A stretch of DNA of 64,000 bases. Source: Simplicispira suum. GTDB taxonomy: Bacteria; Pseudomonadota; Gammaproteobacteria; Burkholderiales; Burkholderiaceae_C. The DNA lies in the NCBI RefSeq assembly GCF_003008595.1, contig NZ_CP027669.1, positions 2,480,001 to 2,544,000 of the forward strand, read 5' to 3'. Shown here in pieces: positions 63,798 to 64,000 of the stretch. The notes under the pieces are model-generated. The model had not been told where the DNA came from and did not search any database. It worked only from the letters and a program-made list of their open reading frames with translations. Both the position numbers and the translations under genes were made by a program. Each line of letters opens with the position of its first letter. Within the stretch, counting starts at the first letter, position 1.

Positions 63798-64000
63798 ATG
63801 ACCATTCCCATCCTTCCCGCCGACGAAGCGGCGCCAGCGCCGCAGCGCGACATCCAGCACTACATGCGTCCCGGCCTGCTGCAACTGCGGGCGCTGCCGC
63901 CGCTTTCTCTCTATGTGCACCTGCCCTGGTGCCTGAAGAAATGCCCATACTGCGACTTCAACTCGCATGCCGTCGGGGGTGCGGGTGCCTTGCCCGAGGC
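63798..64000 (+). CDS. hemW: HemW-like radical SAM haem chaperone (5' end only)
   Basis: Partial gene running off the right edge (67 complete codons). A Pro/Ala-rich start (MTIPILPADEAAPAP) leads to LSLYVHLPWCLKKCPYCDFN followed by SH. The CxxxCxxC motif that binds the 4Fe-4S cluster of radical SAM enzymes is complete. This is the HemW/HemN-like family. HemW inserts haem into respiratory enzymes and is often misnamed oxygen-independent coproporphyrinogen oxidase. It lies 33 bases after rdgB, the usual neighbour. Confidence 0.85.
   Translation, partial: MTIPILPADEAAPAPQRDIQHYMRPGLLQLRALPPLSLYVHLPWCLKKCPYCDFNSHAVGGAGALPE

Overview
The window is GC-rich, gene-dense chromosomal DNA from a betaproteobacterium. 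Gene content, gene order and an abundant interspersed repeat point to Burkholderiales, most likely family Comamonadaceae (Acidovorax-like). Supporting signs are the hisI-hisE-DUF4870-patatin-HIT-tatABC run, petABC followed by sspA-sspB, the gmk-rpoZ-spoT run, and several Bug/LytTR-type genes. No transposase, integrase, phage gene, CRISPR array or rRNA was found. The species is not determined.

Layout. 1-4.8 kb: the 3' end of hisF, an AlgZ/AlgR-type LytTR two-component pair (minus strand), argH and a TctC/Bug solute-binding protein. 4.8-8.7 kb: a very large cytoplasmic c-di-GMP protein with a diacid-recognition domain, PAS domains, GGDEF and EAL. 8.9-21.2 kb: a 2006-aa alpha-2-macroglobulin with a CLEQ thioester motif, a BCCT transporter, an AlkB-type hydroxylase, a small membrane protein and pbpC. 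21.3-24.9 kb: a membrane diguanylate cyclase and an FMN-dependent 2-hydroxyacid dehydrogenase. 25.0-28.5 kb: an ECF sigma factor, its RskA-like anti-sigma factor, and exported DUF3034, truncated-globin and cupredoxin proteins. This is the best candidate for an under-described system. 28.6-36.1 kb: a frameshifted diguanylate cyclase, DUF3224, dinB, a PAS chemoreceptor, queF, a prolyl-4-hydroxylase-like enzyme and yaaA. 36.1-42.9 kb: rne, divergent from a tight rluC-HAD-Rieske-sppA operon. 42.9-50.5 kb: hisI-hisE, small membrane protein, patatin, HIT, tatABC, a DegS-like protease, a NIF3 protein and pdxA. 50.5-55.2 kb: mscL, petABC, sspA and sspB. 55.2-64 kb: tRNA-Thr, tRNA-Arg, greB, spoT, rpoZ, gmk, yicC, a Ser/Thr kinase with a PP2C phosphatase, rph, rdgB and the start of hemW.

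Two genome-scale signals stand out. First, an imperfect palindromic repeat of about 40-60 bp, with core halves close to AGCGCTTAT and ATAAGCGCT, occurs about 13 times. Most copies are intergenic, but four candidates lie inside reading frames (macroglobulin, pbpC, sppA and the cupredoxin signal peptide). Another copy carries the rph stop codon and the likely Shine-Dalgarno of rdgB. Second, hisF and hisI, normally adjacent in this group, lie 42.8 kb apart on the same strand, which suggests a block insertion or rearrangement. A repeat copy lies immediately after hisF.
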